A program made the position numbers and the translations under genes. A DNA stretch of 64,000 nt from Cellulophaga sp. F20128 (GTDB taxonomy: Bacteria > Bacteroidota > Bacteroidia > Flavobacteriales > Flavobacteriaceae), in NCBI RefSeq assembly GCF_023015805.1, contig NZ_JALKBA010000008.1, positions 62,001 through 126,000 on the forward strand, written 5' to 3'. Positions within the stretch are counted from its first letter, which is position 1. Every line of letters begins with the position of its first letter. The notes under the pieces are model-generated. The model did no database searches, was not told the DNA's origin, and worked only from the letters and a program-made list of their open reading frames with translations. Shown here one piece after another: positions 54,257 to 63,513 of this stretch.

Positions 54257-55303
54257 ATGATTCAAATAGACGAAAAAATATATTTTTATTTACTATTCAT
54301 CATTCCAGTGATGGTAGTGATTTTTATATTGCTTCAAATTTGGAAAAAAAGTGCACAAAAGAAGTTTGCAGATTTGCCACTGTTGAAGCGTTTAACACCA
54401 ACGAAGTCAATTTTTAAATCGACCTTAAAATTAATTGTAGTTCTTTTAGGTCTTACGCTCTTAATTATAGGCTTGGTCAATCCAAAAATTGGAACAAAAT
54501 TAGAGACTGTAAAAAGAGAAGGTGTAGATATTGTATTTGCCGTAGACGTTTCTAAAAGTATGCTCGCAGAAGATATAGCACCCAACCGATTGGAAAAAGC
54601 AAAGCGTTTGGTTTCTGAAATTATCAACCAACTGGGTAGTGACCGTATCGGAATCATAGCATATGCAGGGCAAGCATACCCACAACTGCCCATTACAACA
54701 GATTACGGTGCTGCAAAAATGTTTTTACAAGGGATGAATACGGAAATGTTGTCTTCTCAAGGAACCGCCATAGACCAGGCAATAGACCTTGCTTCTACCT
54801 ATTATGATGATGATGAACAAACCAACAGAGTGTTGTTCATTATTTCCGATGGGGAAGATCACTCAGAAGGATCCACATCCAATGCCGTAGAGAATGCAGT
54901 AGACCAAGGTATTATCATCTATACCATTGGTGTAGGTAAAGAAAAAGGCGCACCAATACCTATAAAGATAAATGGTGTGGTAGAAAGTCTAAAAAAAGAC
55001 ATACAAGGTGAAGTTGTTATTACCAAGCTCAATCAAAGTGTGCTTGAAAACATTGCGGAGGATGGTAATGGCGAATATATAGATGGCACCAATACGGATG
55101 ATGCTGTATCTTATATTAAGGAGCAATTAAATAAAATGGATAAAACAGAGTTTGAAGCCAAGCAATTTGCAGAATATAAAGACCAATTTCAATGGTTTTT
55201 AGGCGGCGGATTGTTGCTACTGTTTTTAGATATTTTTATTTTAGAAAGGAAAACAAAATGGCTTCAAAAATTGAATTTATTTAACGAGAAAGAAGTAGAA
55301 TAA
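54257..55303 (+). CDS. batB: BatB, VWA-domain membrane protein
   Basis: 348 residues. Same plan as BatA: two N-terminal helices (about 8-29; 58-73), VWA with MIDAS DVSKS (residues 97-101), SSQGTAIDQ, FIISDGEDHSEG, and a C-terminal helix (about 315-330). A paralogue of BatA, expected to form a complex with it. One base separates it from batC. Confidence 0.95.
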   Translation: MIQIDEKIYFYLLFIIPVMVVIFILLQIWKKSAQKKFADLPLLKRLTPTKSIFKSTLKLIVVLLGLTLLIIGLVNPKIGTKLETVKREGVDIVFAVDVSKSMLAEDIAPNRLEKAKRLVSEIINQLGSDRIGIIAYAGQAYPQLPITTDYGAAKMFLQGMNTEMLSSQGTAIDQAIDLASTYYDDDEQTNRVLFIISDGEDHSEGSTSNAVENAVDQGIIIYTIGVGKEKGAPIPIKINGVVESLKKDIQGEVVITKLNQSVLENIAEDGNGEYIDGTNTDDAVSYIKEQLNKMDKTEFEAKQFAEYKDQFQWFLGGGLLLLFLDIFILERKTKWLQKLNLFNEKEVE

Positions 55304-55304
55304 C

Positions 55305-56171
55305 ATGAAAAAACTAATATACTTTGTTTTTTTAATAGGATGCTTTACTAATGCACAAGAGGCAGACGTTAAAGCGCAGAAAAAGGCATTAACAACATCT
55401 AAAAATCTCACTTGGGAAGGGAATAAAGAACTTTCTGAAGACAATTTTGTTCAAGCAGAGGCCAACTACCGTAAGGCCATTGCAAAAAGTGAAGAAAATA
55501 CAGCGGCTCCTTTTAACTTAGGAAATGCCTATTATAACAACGAAACCTATAGTGAGGCATTTGGACGCTTTAAGCAAGCGGGAGAATTAGCCACTAGCAA
55601 GAAAGACAAACACAAAGCATATCACAATATGGGCAATGTGTTTATGAAAAATAAGGAGTATGAAAAAGCTGTGGAGGCATACAAACAAGCATTGCGAAAC
55701 AACCCCTCAGACGAGGAAACAAGGTACAACCTGGCCTTGGCAATGGAGTTGCTAAAAAAACAACAAGACGAGGAAAAAAAGAACGATCAAAACAAGGATC
55801 AAGACAATAAGGAAGACCAAAAAGATCAAAATAAGGATCAAGAAAAAAACGAAGGAGACAATAAAGAAGACGACAAAGGCAAGGACGACGAGAAGAAAGA
55901 CGGGGAAGACAAGAAAGACAAAGGAGACGAAGGGGATCAAAAGAATGAAGATGAAAAAGATGGAAAAGGAGATCAAGAAAAGGATAAAAAAGAACCCAAT
56001 GACCAAGGAGACAAACCAGAAGAACAAAAACAGCCTAGACCCAACCAATTGTCGAAACAACAAATTAAAAATTTGTTAGAGGCTATGCAAAATGAAGAAA
56101 AGAAAGTTCAAGAAAAAATGGATGCCAAAAAAGTGAAAGGCGCCAAAGTAAAGAACGAGAAAGATTGGTAG
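55305..56171 (+). CDS. batC: BatC, TPR protein with charged low-complexity tail
   Basis: 288 residues. Signal peptide (FVFLIGCFTNAQ), three TPR repeats (about 40-150: APFNLGNAYYNNETYSEA; YHNMGNVFMKNKEYEKAVEAY), then about 100 residues almost entirely Lys, Asp, Glu, Gln and Asn (encoded by 55765-56040), ending in a short basic helix with LLEAMQNEEKKV. The signal has a Cys but no typical lipobox. Such tails are common in BatC. The complementary strand of the tail shows a false hydrophobic ORF. Confidence 0.93.
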   Translation: MKKLIYFVFLIGCFTNAQEADVKAQKKALTTSKNLTWEGNKELSEDNFVQAEANYRKAIAKSEENTAAPFNLGNAYYNNETYSEAFGRFKQAGELATSKKDKHKAYHNMGNVFMKNKEYEKAVEAYKQALRNNPSDEETRYNLALAMELLKKQQDEEKKNDQNKDQDNKEDQKDQNKDQEKNEGDNKEDDKGKDDEKKDGEDKKDKGDEGDQKNEDEKDGKGDQEKDKKEPNDQGDKPEEQKQPRPNQLSKQQIKNLLEAMQNEEKKVQEKMDAKKVKGAKVKNEKDW

Positions 56172-56177
56172 TATACA

Positions 56178-57953
56178 ATGAAAACTAAGCAATACATATT
56201 CTATTTTATATCCTTATTTTTTATTCTAGCTGCTTCGGCACAGGATAATGATCAGGTAGAATTTACTGTGAAACTCAGTAAAGATAAACTTGGCCTTAAT
56301 GAAAGGCTGAAGGTAGAATTTAGTGCCAACAAAGATGGTGATAACTTTACGACACCTAATTTTAATGATTTTACCATTTTAATGGGGCCCTCAACATCAA
56401 TAAGCAGGTCTTGGATAAACGGCAAACGTAAATTTTCATTAACCTACACCTATATCTTACAACCTAACAAACAAGGAAAATTAACGATTAACCAAGCAAC
56501 AATTTCCATAGAGGGAAAAGTGTATAAATCCCAAGTTAAAACTGTAGATGTAACGGCTGCTGTTACCAACCCCAATGCCCCACCTTCTGCTAGTGATATT
56601 GCTTCTGAAAACTTGCATCTGGTTGCTGAAGTTTCTAAAGGGAATCCTTATTTAAACGAAGCCGTAACCGTAGTCTACAAATTGTATGTTAGTCCTGATA
56701 TACAAGTTTCTGGTTTTCAGGCCATAGACAATCCAAAATACAATAATTTTTGGAGTCAAGACATGCCAGTTACCAAATACACCACTCAAGAAGGAACGTT
56801 TAATGGCAAATCCTACAGATATGTCATCTTAAAAAGAGTAGTGCTATACCCTCAGAAAACAGGAAGCCTTCCTTTAGAGCCCTTATCTTTAGATGTTCAG
56901 GTACAAGTACCCACACAAAGGCGCGACTTTTTTGGTGGAGCGGTTTATGCACAAACCAATCAAAGAGTTTCTGCAGGTAGTAAATCTATCGTAGTTAAAG
57001 CGCTACCGGAAGAAGGAAAACCCACTAGTTTCACAGGCGCTGTAGGAGATTTTAATTTCTTTGTTACTACAACTAAAACACATCTAAACGCATCAGAATC
57101 CTTACAGGCAAAGGTAGAAGTTAGCGGAAAAGGAAACCTGAAACTTTTTGAGCTTCCTCAACTTAATTTACCGAGTTCTTTAGAGGTATATGAGCCAGAA
57201 CATGATGAGCAAATTAGCACAAACTATTCTGGTATGGAAGGCAAAGTAAGCGACAGTTATACCGTTGTCCCTGCCTATAGAGGAAAATATCCAGTGCCTA
57301 GTATATCCTTTAGTTATTTTAATCCAAAAACAGAAAAATACCATACGTTAAACTCACAAGAAGTTGTGATAAACGTCATAGAAGGCCCATCTAACAATGT
57401 TAGCAATACCGATATTACCGCCACAACAAAAAAAGCAGTAGAAACAAGTGGTAAACAATTTAGTTTTATTAAAACTAAAACCAATTTAACTGCTATAGGT
57501 AGTAATTATTTCTTTAAATCTACGGGGTATTACCTATGGTTACTATTGCCCCTTTTGCTCATTCCAATTGCGATTGTTTTCGGCAAAAAAAGAGAAGCTT
57601 TAGCAAGAGATGTAGTTGGCAATAAAGTTAAAAAAGCAAATCGATTAGCCCGAAAGTACTTATCTGCCGCTAAAAAAACCTTAGGGAAAAAAGAAGCTTT
57701 TTACATCGCTTTAGAAAAGGCGTTGCATAATTATTTAAAAGCGAAACTTAAGATTGAAACTTCAGAATTTAGTAAGGACAAAATTTTAATATTATTACAA
57801 GAAAAAGAAGTTGACACAAATACCGTGGAAGGATTTTTATCCCTCTTAAAGAATTGTGAAATGGCACGTTACAGTCCATTTTCCAATGTGCAAATGCAAC
57901 AAGATTACACTAAGGCTGCTGAAGTAATATCACAAATGGATAAACAATTTTAA
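56178..57953 (+). CDS. batD: BatD protein
   Basis: 591 residues. Signal peptide (FFILAASAQ), repeated BatD beta domains (VKLSKDKLGLNERLKVEF; TYILQPNKQGKLTI; ATISIEGKVY; AVTVVYKLYVSPDI), one transmembrane helix (about 451-470; YYLWLLLPLLLIPIAIVF) and a cytoplasmic helical tail. BatD is a central part of the aerotolerance complex. It is 6 bp after batC and 3 bp before batE. Confidence 0.95.
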   Translation: MKTKQYIFYFISLFFILAASAQDNDQVEFTVKLSKDKLGLNERLKVEFSANKDGDNFTTPNFNDFTILMGPSTSISRSWINGKRKFSLTYTYILQPNKQGKLTINQATISIEGKVYKSQVKTVDVTAAVTNPNAPPSASDIASENLHLVAEVSKGNPYLNEAVTVVYKLYVSPDIQVSGFQAIDNPKYNNFWSQDMPVTKYTTQEGTFNGKSYRYVILKRVVLYPQKTGSLPLEPLSLDVQVQVPTQRRDFFGGAVYAQTNQRVSAGSKSIVVKALPEEGKPTSFTGAVGDFNFFVTTTKTHLNASESLQAKVEVSGKGNLKLFELPQLNLPSSLEVYEPEHDEQISTNYSGMEGKVSDSYTVVPAYRGKYPVPSISFSYFNPKTEKYHTLNSQEVVINVIEGPSNNVSNTDITATTKKAVETSGKQFSFIKTKTNLTAIGSNYFFKSTGYYLWLLLPLLLIPIAIVFGKKREALARDVVGNKVKKANRLARKYLSAAKKTLGKKEAFYIALEKALHNYLKAKLKIETSEFSKDKILILLQEKEVDTNTVEGFLSLLKNCEMARYSPFSNVQMQQDYTKAAEVISQMDKQF

Positions 57954-57956
57954 CAA

Positions 57957-58712
57957 ATGAGAAAAGCCCTATTTATACTTGTTTTGTTGATTTCATCTTT
58001 TGGATTTTCTCAAAACGAACCCTTATTTCAAAAAGCAACTACCGCTTATAATGATGGTAAATTTGATGATGCCATTACAGATTATTTAAAGATAATAGAA
58101 AATGGAAAACATTCTGCTGAGCTTTATTTTAATTTAGGAAATGCCTATTATAAACTAAACAAAGTAGCTCCTAGTATTTATTATTATGAAAAAGCACTCT
58201 TGTTAAATCCTAATGATTCAGAACTTAAGAACAATCTAGCTTATGCCAAAAACATGACGCTAGATGCTATAGAAGATCTTCCAGAAACAAGTTTTAAAAG
58301 TTTATACAAAAAGGTTACTGCCTATTATACTTTTGACCAATGGGCTTATATCAATGTAGCCTTAATGCTCTTATTTGTAATTACATATATCTCATTTCGC
58401 AACTTTCACTCTGCAACCAAAAAAAGAATTGCCTTTATTGTTAGTTTAGGTTGTTTGTTTTTATCCCTACTTGCAATGACAGCTGCTTATTTAAATTATT
58501 CCGATTTTAAACAAGATAAGCCTGCCATTGTTTTTGAAGAAGAATCTGTTGTACAAGCAGAACCCAACAACAGAAGTCAAGAAGTATTTAGACTACATGA
58601 GGGTACAAAAGTGCAAGTATTAGACAGCTTAAATGACCGGTATAAAATTAAATTAGCAGACGGTAAAAGTGGATGGATATCGGCTAATGCCATTAAATTA
58701 ATTAAAAATTAA
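57957..58712 (+). CDS. batE: BatE, TPR and SH3-domain protein
   Basis: 251 residues. Signal peptide (LVLLISSFGFSQ), two TPR repeats (LYFNLGNAYYKLNKVAPSIYYYEKALLLNPN), two transmembrane helices (about 133-149 and 161-180) and a C-terminal bacterial SH3 domain (VQAEPNNRSQEVFRLHEGTKVQVL, KIKLADGKSGWI). It closes the Bat cluster; the next gene has its own promoter. Confidence 0.93.
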   Translation: MRKALFILVLLISSFGFSQNEPLFQKATTAYNDGKFDDAITDYLKIIENGKHSAELYFNLGNAYYKLNKVAPSIYYYEKALLLNPNDSELKNNLAYAKNMTLDAIEDLPETSFKSLYKKVTAYYTFDQWAYINVALMLLFVITYISFRNFHSATKKRIAFIVSLGCLFLSLLAMTAAYLNYSDFKQDKPAIVFEEESVVQAEPNNRSQEVFRLHEGTKVQVLDSLNDRYKIKLADGKSGWISANAIKLIKN

Positions 58713-58747
58713 CTAGCTGGCTGCATTAAATTAATAAGACTATCCAT

Positions 58748-58755
58748 TATATTTG
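58748..58755 (+). promoter_or_regulatory. Candidate -7 promoter box for the 58778 gene
   Basis: TATATTTG, an exact match, 22 bases before the ATG. It separates this gene from the bat operon. Confidence 0.5.
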
Positions 58756-58777
58756 TACAAATTACCCAATTCAAAGA

Positions 58778-59077
58778 ATGAAAATATTTTTTGCACTACT
58801 TTTTACATTAGCTCTTTCTGCTACGTTTACAGTACCTGCCATTGCTCTATTATTAGACGATGAAAAGGTGTTAAACATAGGAAATGTACTAGAGGAAGAA
58901 GAAAAAGAAGTAAAATTAAGAGGTGAGGTGCAAAAGTTTATTTCTAAATACTCTTATTTTTTAACCTATACAGGAATAAAAATAGCAAAGAGTTTTACTT
59001 TTAGTCCAGATATTGCACCCAACAGTATTTATATGGACGTGTTTTTACCTCCTCCTAAACATACCTTGGCTTCTTAA
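58778..59077 (+). CDS. Small exported protein, unknown function
   Basis: 99 residues. A signal-like N-terminus (MKIFFALLFTLALSATFTVPAIALLL) may be cleaved after TVPA or may stay as an anchor; it is followed by an acidic segment (LEEEEKEVKL) and a hydrophilic, aromatic-containing C-terminal region (TFSPDIAPNSIYMDVFLPPPKHT). No family recognised. It follows the bat operon by 65 bp but has its own -7 box, and a terminator follows. Confidence 0.65.
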   Translation: MKIFFALLFTLALSATFTVPAIALLLDDEKVLNIGNVLEEEEKEVKLRGEVQKFISKYSYFLTYTGIKIAKSFTFSPDIAPNSIYMDVFLPPPKHTLAS

Positions 59078-59096
59078 AGCTTAGTTTTCATCATCC

Positions 59097-59121
59097 TTCA
59101 ATTTTAAAATTGAACTTTTTT
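59097..59121 (+). terminator. Terminator after the 58778 gene
   Basis: TTCAATTTTAAAATTGAA (59097-59114) is an 18-bp perfect palindrome that can form a hairpin and is followed by C and six T. It is 20 bp after the stop codon. Confidence 0.65.
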
Positions 59122-59256
59122 ATCAAAAAAATAAATTTAAGTATGTACTTGTATTTTTTGGTGCTCATTTTTGTTGAAATGATGCACATTAACCACCATA
59201 CGTATATACTTAAATAATAGATAAACCCAACAAGCACCGCTTTAAAACAAAATATT

Positions 59257-59883
59257 ATGATCTTAAAAAACGTTTTTAAAAATAATGAAAAGTGGATTCA
59301 AAACAAACTTTCCACCAATGCTAATTTCTTTAAAGAAATGGGTGAAGGTCAAAATCCAGAATTATTATATATTGGTTGCTCAGACAGTCGTGTAACCGCA
59401 GAAGATTTAATGGGACTTGGCCCTGGTGAAGTTTTTGTTCACCGAAACATAGCCAATATGGTTATTGGAACCGATTTAAATGCCATGTCTGTAGTGAATT
59501 ATGCGGTACAGCACCTAAAAGTTAAACATATTGTAGTTTGCGGTCACTATTCTTGTGGCGGTGTAAAAGCTGCGATGCAATCTGCAGATTTAGGAATATT
59601 AAACCCTTGGTTAAGAAATATCCGGGATGTCTATAGAATTCACAATGATGAATTAAATAACATACAGGATGAGAATTCAAAATACGACAGATTGGTTGAA
59701 TTAAATGTTCAAGAACAATGTATTAATTTAATTAAAACAGCCGACGTACAAAAGGCTTTTAGAGACCGTGGACTTAAAGTGCATGGTTGGGTCTTTGACA
59801 TACACACAGGTAAACTGATTGATCTAAAAATAGATTTTGAGGGCATCCTTGATAATATTATGGAAATTTACCATCTAGATTAG
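59257..59883 (+). CDS. can: Beta-class carbonic anhydrase
   Basis: 208 residues. Zinc ligands Cys41, His97 and Cys100 (CSDSRV, CGHYSCGG) with the Asp43-Arg45 dyad intact, so a beta-carbonic anhydrase interconverting CO2 and bicarbonate in the cytoplasm. No signal peptide. It is 87 bp upstream of the SulP gene in the same direction; SulP-carbonic anhydrase pairs are usually involved in bicarbonate uptake or supply for carboxylating enzymes. Confidence 0.96.
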   Translation: MILKNVFKNNEKWIQNKLSTNANFFKEMGEGQNPELLYIGCSDSRVTAEDLMGLGPGEVFVHRNIANMVIGTDLNAMSVVNYAVQHLKVKHIVVCGHYSCGGVKAAMQSADLGILNPWLRNIRDVYRIHNDELNNIQDENSKYDRLVELNVQEQCINLIKTADVQKAFRDRGLKVHGWVFDIHTGKLIDLKIDFEGILDNIMEIYHLD

Positions 59884-59886
59884 GTC

Positions 59887-59928
59887 TTAAGAACCTCTTT
59901 CTAATTTACTTAAAAAAGTAGTTCTTAA
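59887..59928 (+). repeat. Inverted repeat between can and sulP
   Basis: TTAAGAAC (59887-59894) and GTTCTTAA (59921-59928) with an inner ACTT/AAGT stem; a T-rich stretch follows some 10 bp later. A weak terminator or a processing site between the two genes is possible. Confidence 0.35.
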
Positions 59929-59970
59929 TTAACGACTTTATTTTTTTAATCACTTTAAAATTACTTATTT

Positions 59971-61842
59971 ATGAAAAATATTTTTACTAATGTTAAAGGC
60001 GATGTCTTTGGCGGTATTACTGCTGGAATTGTGGCTCTCCCCTTAGCATTAGCTTTTGGAGTTAGTTCTGGCCTAGGTCCTGCTGCAGGGCTTTATGGCG
60101 CTATTTTTATTAGTTTTTTCGCAGCCATTTTCGGGGGAACCAACACACAAATATCTGGCCCTACAGCACCAATGACTGCCGTAAGTATGGTTGTAATAGC
60201 TGGTATTGTTGCTGTTCATGATGGTAATATTGAAAAAGCATTACCTTATATTTTATCCGTTTTTCTTTTGGCCGGAATTATGCAAGTAGGTCTTGGACTT
60301 TTGGGCATGGGAAAGTACATAAAATACATACCTTACCCCGTAGTTTCTGGTTTTATGACAGCCATTGGAGTCATTATTTTGATAACACAAATATTACCAG
60401 CCTTAGGCTATTATCCAAAAGAGGATACGGGGCTCGTAAATCAATTTAAACCCGAAGCAGAAGAAATTATACTTCAAAATATTCTTAAAGAAGAAGCTGG
60501 AGAAGGTATTTTGGTTTTAGAAGATTTTCAAGAAACCATTAAGAGAGCCAATGCCATTTCAGAAGATGATATGATGAAAGAAGCTAAAACTTTAGCTGCT
60601 AAAGAAGCTTCTGGCGTTTTAGGAGCAATTAAAGTTTTGCCAATGGCATTGGAAAACATAAAATGGCTTGAAGTCATTCTGGCTTTTGCAACGATTTTTA
60701 TCATTTATGGGTTTAAACGAATAACCACAGTAGTACCAAGCACCTTAGTAGCACTTCTCGTGGTCTCTGGAGTTGCCTATGGCTTTGGTTTAGATTACAG
60801 ACCTATTGAAGAAATTCCCGGAGGAATTCCTGTTCCTAACCTAGAAATATTTACAAATTTTAGTGTAACTGCAATAACCCCCTACATATTTACTGCACTA
60901 ACATTGGCCCTGCTTGGAGCTATAGATTCTTTGTTAACGTCCGTGGTGGCAGACAATATGACTAAGACCAAACACAACCCTAATAAAGAATTAGTTGGAC
61001 AAGGTATTGGCAATAGTATTGCTGCTTTCTTTGGAGGAATACCAGGAGCTGGTGCAACCATCCGAACTGTGGTAAATATTAACTCTGGCGGAAAAACTAA
61101 ACTATCTGGTATGGTAGCTGGTTTAATGCTACTGGTAGTTCTGTTGGCTCTTGGCCCAATAGCTTCACAAATTCCAGCTGCTGTTTTAGCAGGTATACTA
61201 ATAACTGTTGGTATCGGAGTTATGGATTACAAAGGCTTAAAAGCGATACCTAGTTTACCGCGCGACTTTAAAATTGGACCTTTTAAAATAAGTTCTGAAG
61301 TTGTAATTATGCTCGTAGTTATGGTACTTTCTTCTATTTGGAATCTTGTTTATGCCGTTGGAATTGGACTAATAATTTCGTCTCTTATGTTTATGAAAAA
61401 AATAGGTGACTTAACCGCAGGTCGATCTGATGTTAAATCCTTACTCAAAGAAAAAGCTTGGACAGATGAAGCCAATTTTCCTACAAAATTAAAAGAAGAA
61501 GTTTTTATTAAACACATTAAAGGTCCGTTATTCTTTGGGTCTACAAGTGATTTTCAACAACTTGCAAAACAGATCCCTGATACCGCTTCTACTGTAATTA
61601 TTAGAATGGGAAGAATGCAATACATGGATCAATCCGGTTTGTATGCGATGGAAGATGTTTTGGTAGATCTTAAAAAGAACAATATAAATGTACTTTTTGT
61701 TGGTCTTTTAAAGCAACCTGCTTATATGATGGAACGTATTGATATTATTCCAGATTTAATACCAAAAGAACACATATTTGGTACTTTTGATGCAGCTGTT
61801 GCATGGGTAAAAGAAAATGTAAAAGACGTTAGCGAGTTATAG
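59971..61842 (+). CDS. SulP family anion (likely bicarbonate) transporter with STAS domain
   Basis: 623 residues. SulP signatures: GITAGIVALPLALAFG near the N-terminus, GLGPAAGLYGAIFISFFAAIFGGTNTQISGP in outline, ELVGQGIGNSIAAFFGGIPGAGATIRTVVNI. A hydrophilic insertion of about 75 residues (about 150-225) separates two helices and is missing from the other SulP protein of the window. STAS domain from about 510 (FIKHIKGPLFFGS, MDQSGLYAMEDVL). Downstream of carbonic anhydrase, so bicarbonate is the best guess for substrate; not proven by sequence. Confidence 0.92.
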   Translation: MKNIFTNVKGDVFGGITAGIVALPLALAFGVSSGLGPAAGLYGAIFISFFAAIFGGTNTQISGPTAPMTAVSMVVIAGIVAVHDGNIEKALPYILSVFLLAGIMQVGLGLLGMGKYIKYIPYPVVSGFMTAIGVIILITQILPALGYYPKEDTGLVNQFKPEAEEIILQNILKEEAGEGILVLEDFQETIKRANAISEDDMMKEAKTLAAKEASGVLGAIKVLPMALENIKWLEVILAFATIFIIYGFKRITTVVPSTLVALLVVSGVAYGFGLDYRPIEEIPGGIPVPNLEIFTNFSVTAITPYIFTALTLALLGAIDSLLTSVVADNMTKTKHNPNKELVGQGIGNSIAAFFGGIPGAGATIRTVVNINSGGKTKLSGMVAGLMLLVVLLALGPIASQIPAAVLAGILITVGIGVMDYKGLKAIPSLPRDFKIGPFKISSEVVIMLVVMVLSSIWNLVYAVGIGLIISSLMFMKKIGDLTAGRSDVKSLLKEKAWTDEANFPTKLKEEVFIKHIKGPLFFGSTSDFQQLAKQIPDTASTVIIRMGRMQYMDQSGLYAMEDVLVDLKKNNINVLFVGLLKQPAYMMERIDIIPDLIPKEHIFGTFDAAVAWVKENVKDVSEL

Positions 61843-61869
61843 TAGTCGCAGTAAAAGATTAATTAATAC

Positions 61870-61914
61870 AATCCAATACGGGGAATAATTGCTAAATTTG
61901 CCCCGTATTGGATT
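61870..61914 (+). terminator. 14-bp palindromic hairpin with pheS -7 box in the loop
   Basis: Arms AATCCAATACGGGG (61870-61883) and 61901-61914 are perfectly complementary; loop 17 bases, followed by four more T (61915-61918). It works as terminator for the SulP gene on structure. The loop ends in TAAATTTG (61893-61900), an exact -7 promoter box for pheS, so terminator and promoter overlap. Confidence 0.75.
61893..61900 (+). promoter_or_regulatory. Candidate -7 promoter box for pheS
   Basis: TAAATTTG followed by GC; exact match to TAnnTTTG, 25 bases before ATG 61926, with transcription predicted to start in the right arm of the hairpin. No -33 box is clear. Confidence 0.5.
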
Positions 61915-61925
61915 TTTTGTATGTT

Positions 61926-62945
61926 ATGATAGACGAAATAAAAAAACAGATTGCCGAAGTTGCTGAGTTTACAGCTACCGATATTGAAGCAATAGAAAGT
62001 TTTAGAATTAAATATTTAGGTAAAAAAGGATTATTAAATGATTTTTTTACTGAATTTAAAAATGTTCCTAATGAACAAAAAAAGGAATTTGGACAATCCA
62101 TAAATCAGCTAAAACAAGCGGCAACAGACAAAGTGAATACCTTAAAAGGTTCTTTGGGTAGTGCAACTGCCAGTGATTCTATTTACGGTGATTTAACGCG
62201 TCCAGGCCAATCGTTATCCTTAGGAGCTAGACATCCCATATCCATTGTAAAAAATCAAATTATAGATATATTTTCACGCATCGGTTTTAATGTATCCGAA
62301 GGCCCAGAAATTGAAGATGATTGGCATAATTTTACAGCTTTAAATTTACCAGAGCACCACCCTGCCAGAGATATGCAAGACACCTTTTTTGTACAAACAA
62401 ATCCGGACGTTTTATTGCGAACCCATACCTCTTCTGTTCAGGTGCGCTATATGGAAAACAATAAGCCGCCTATACGCACCATTTCTCCAGGTCGTGTTTA
62501 TAGAAACGAGGCAATATCTGCTCGTTCACATTGCTTTTTTCATCAAATTGAAGGATTGTATATAGACAAAGACGTTTCTTTTGCTGATTTAAAGCAAACC
62601 CTTCAATTCTTTACAACTGAATTGTTCGGGAAATCTAAAATTCGCTTACGCCCTTCTTACTTTCCGTTTACGGAACCTAGTGCCGAAGTAGATGTTTATT
62701 GGGGTTTAGAAACAGAATCTGATTATAAAATCACCAAAGGTACCGGTTGGTTAGAAATTGGTGGTTGTGGAATGGTAGATCCTAATGTACTTACAAATTG
62801 TGGTATTGACCCAGAAATATATTCCGGGTTTGCCTTTGGTGTTGGTATAGACCGTATTGCTATGTTATTGCATCAGATCACCGATATTCGTTTGTTAAGT
62901 GAAAATGATGTTCGTTTTTTAGAACAATTTAAAAGTGCTTTTTAA
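61926..62945 (+). CDS. pheS: Phenylalanine--tRNA ligase alpha subunit
   Basis: 339 residues from ATG 61926; an in-frame TTG six codons earlier lies too close to the promoter. N-terminal coiled coil (about 1-85), then the class II catalytic core: HPISIVKNQIIDIFSRIGF, GPEIEDDWHNFTALNLPEHHPARDMQDTF (in outline: FTALNLPEHHPARDMQDTFF), motif 2 GRVYRNEAISARSHCFFHQIEGL in outline, and motif 3 GVGIDRIAMLLHQI. It forms the alpha2beta2 enzyme with PheT, which is not adjacent here. Confidence 0.97.
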   Translation: MIDEIKKQIAEVAEFTATDIEAIESFRIKYLGKKGLLNDFFTEFKNVPNEQKKEFGQSINQLKQAATDKVNTLKGSLGSATASDSIYGDLTRPGQSLSLGARHPISIVKNQIIDIFSRIGFNVSEGPEIEDDWHNFTALNLPEHHPARDMQDTFFVQTNPDVLLRTHTSSVQVRYMENNKPPIRTISPGRVYRNEAISARSHCFFHQIEGLYIDKDVSFADLKQTLQFFTTELFGKSKIRLRPSYFPFTEPSAEVDVYWGLETESDYKITKGTGWLEIGGCGMVDPNVLTNCGIDPEIYSGFAFGVGIDRIAMLLHQITDIRLLSENDVRFLEQFKSAF

Positions 62946-62971
62946 AAGAAGCCAAAGTAGGCTGTAACCCC

Positions 62972-63367
62972 ATGAAGAAAGATATTGAAATCCCGATTGT
63001 AAAGGACGTAGCCATAGCTCTGGCACAGGAATGGGATGAAACATTTTCAGGAAAGGACTGGAACGCTTATATTATAAATCATAAAACTACCGCCATAGAT
63101 ATGGTCCTTGTTGTATCTAAAGGCTATGATGACGACAGAAAAACGTCTACTATGCGGCACAGTCTTGGTACATTAGCGGCTAAATCATGTGCTAAAATAG
63201 AATTGGTTCCAGATGATGTACTGCAGTTAAACAATGTATTTTATGTGACCTTTTTTGCAGGCGACAAACTCTATGAGAAAAATTATATTTTTAAAAAGAA
63301 CAGCGTTTTAGAAAATAACATGACTTTCATTCCTATACTAGAGAAAGAAGGCATTTTAGTGGAATAA
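62972..63367 (+). CDS. Conserved hypothetical protein
   Basis: 131 residues, no signal or membrane helix. Begins with MKKDIEIPIVKDVAIALAQEW, followed by WNAYIINHKTTAIDMVLVVSKGY and a regular alpha+beta pattern to ILEKEGILVE. I recognise it only as a small conserved protein frequent in Bacteroidota; no function can be given. It lies 26 bp after pheS and could be cotranscribed. Confidence 0.72.
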   Translation: MKKDIEIPIVKDVAIALAQEWDETFSGKDWNAYIINHKTTAIDMVLVVSKGYDDDRKTSTMRHSLGTLAAKSCAKIELVPDDVLQLNNVFYVTFFAGDKLYEKNYIFKKNSVLENNMTFIPILEKEGILVE

Positions 63368-63513
63368 ATCAAGTATCTTAGGACAAATCAACGGGTATTA
63401 ATTACCTATAATTTTTAAATTATTAGACAAAGGTTTGGGGAAATAAGCCCTCCATGTGAGAATCCTTAATCTTTTTTATACATTCGCATTTTTTAAATTG
63501 ATGTTTACCACTT

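Noticed and set aside
55752-56063. Hydrophobic ORF opposite to batC
   Set aside because: It is the complement of the Lys/Asp/Glu repeat of BatC, which automatically reads as Leu/Phe/Val; no start signal or homology.
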